Source: a virus. Taken from it: 21,319 nt of DNA. The DNA is taken from IMG/VR virus record IMGVR_UViG_3300045970_000221, positions 1-21,319 of that record, one strand, 5' to 3'. Every line of letters starts with the position of its first letter. The first letter of the stretch is position 1. The position numbers and the translations under genes were made by a program. This document shows, piece after piece, positions 21,311 through 21,319 of the stretch. Under the pieces are notes generated by a model. It saw nothing but the letters and a program-made list of their open reading frames with translations, was not told where the DNA came from and ran no database searches.

Positions 21311-21319
21311 ACTCATTGC

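Overview
The window is a compact piece of a large tailed-phage genome with a T4-like replication and transcription style. Every gene I support lies on the minus strand, so the map reads from right (21319) to left (1). Evidence for a T4-superfamily myovirus: a gp44-type sliding-clamp loader ATPase with a probable gp62-type partner, a gp31/GroES-type co-chaperonin, dCMP deaminase, tail-fibre genes with a tail-assembly chaperone, and matches to the T4 late-promoter sequence TATAAATA. The class II (B12-dependent) ribonucleotide reductase, the DUF1289 protein and the moderately GC-rich sequence point away from coliphage T4 itself, towards a distant relative infecting some other proteobacterium. The host is inference only. 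No tRNA, CRISPR array, insertion sequence or integrase is visible.

Layout in transcription order. (1) 21316-18714, nucleotide metabolism: a small unknown protein, class II ribonucleotide reductase NrdJ, a DUF1289 four-cysteine protein and a glutaredoxin, the last three joined by 1-nt stop/start overlaps and closed by a UUCG stem-loop. (2) 18627-9352, host recognition and probably lysis: a late-promoter-like site, a small membrane protein (holin candidate), a 1515-aa repeat-rich tail fibre, a tail-assembly chaperone, a second fibre paralogous at its N-terminus, a third fibre ending in a SPRY-like domain, then an 11-bp stem-loop. (3) 9310-6674: an unknown protein with a possible OB-fold, a dCMP deaminase with a long proline-rich tail, two small unknowns, and a stand-alone fragment resembling bacterial DNA polymerase III alpha. 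(4) 6649-3783: an exact TATAAATA motif, then two small conserved proteins, the GroES-like co-chaperonin, a GNAT-like protein and a four-helix membrane protein with a long cytoplasmic tail. (5) 3746-192: clamp loader gp44, two unknowns, a probable gp62 subunit, an unknown MKL-leader protein, a zinc-finger protein and a small unknown. (6) The start of another gene, cut by the left edge.

Within clusters most genes overlap by 1-4 nt (ATGA, GTGA, TGATG, TAATG), which implies translational coupling. Blocks 1, 3 and 5 supply dNTPs and the replication clamp machinery; blocks 2 and 4 carry T4-type late-promoter motifs and hold structural, folding and membrane proteins.

The most unexpected signal is regulatory. 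Four genes have a bacterial -10 hexamer (TACAAT or TATAAT) ending exactly 6 nt before the ATG, with no Shine-Dalgarno sequence in between, so transcription should begin at or next to the start codon. This looks like a set of leaderless phage mRNAs. Two of these promoters also share the 8-mer GTGTACAA at identical spacing. Other points worth a second look are the polymerase III alpha fragment, a recurrent MKLxE(L/I) N-terminal peptide on unrelated proteins, and a perfect 12-bp inverted repeat inside the long tail-fibre gene.
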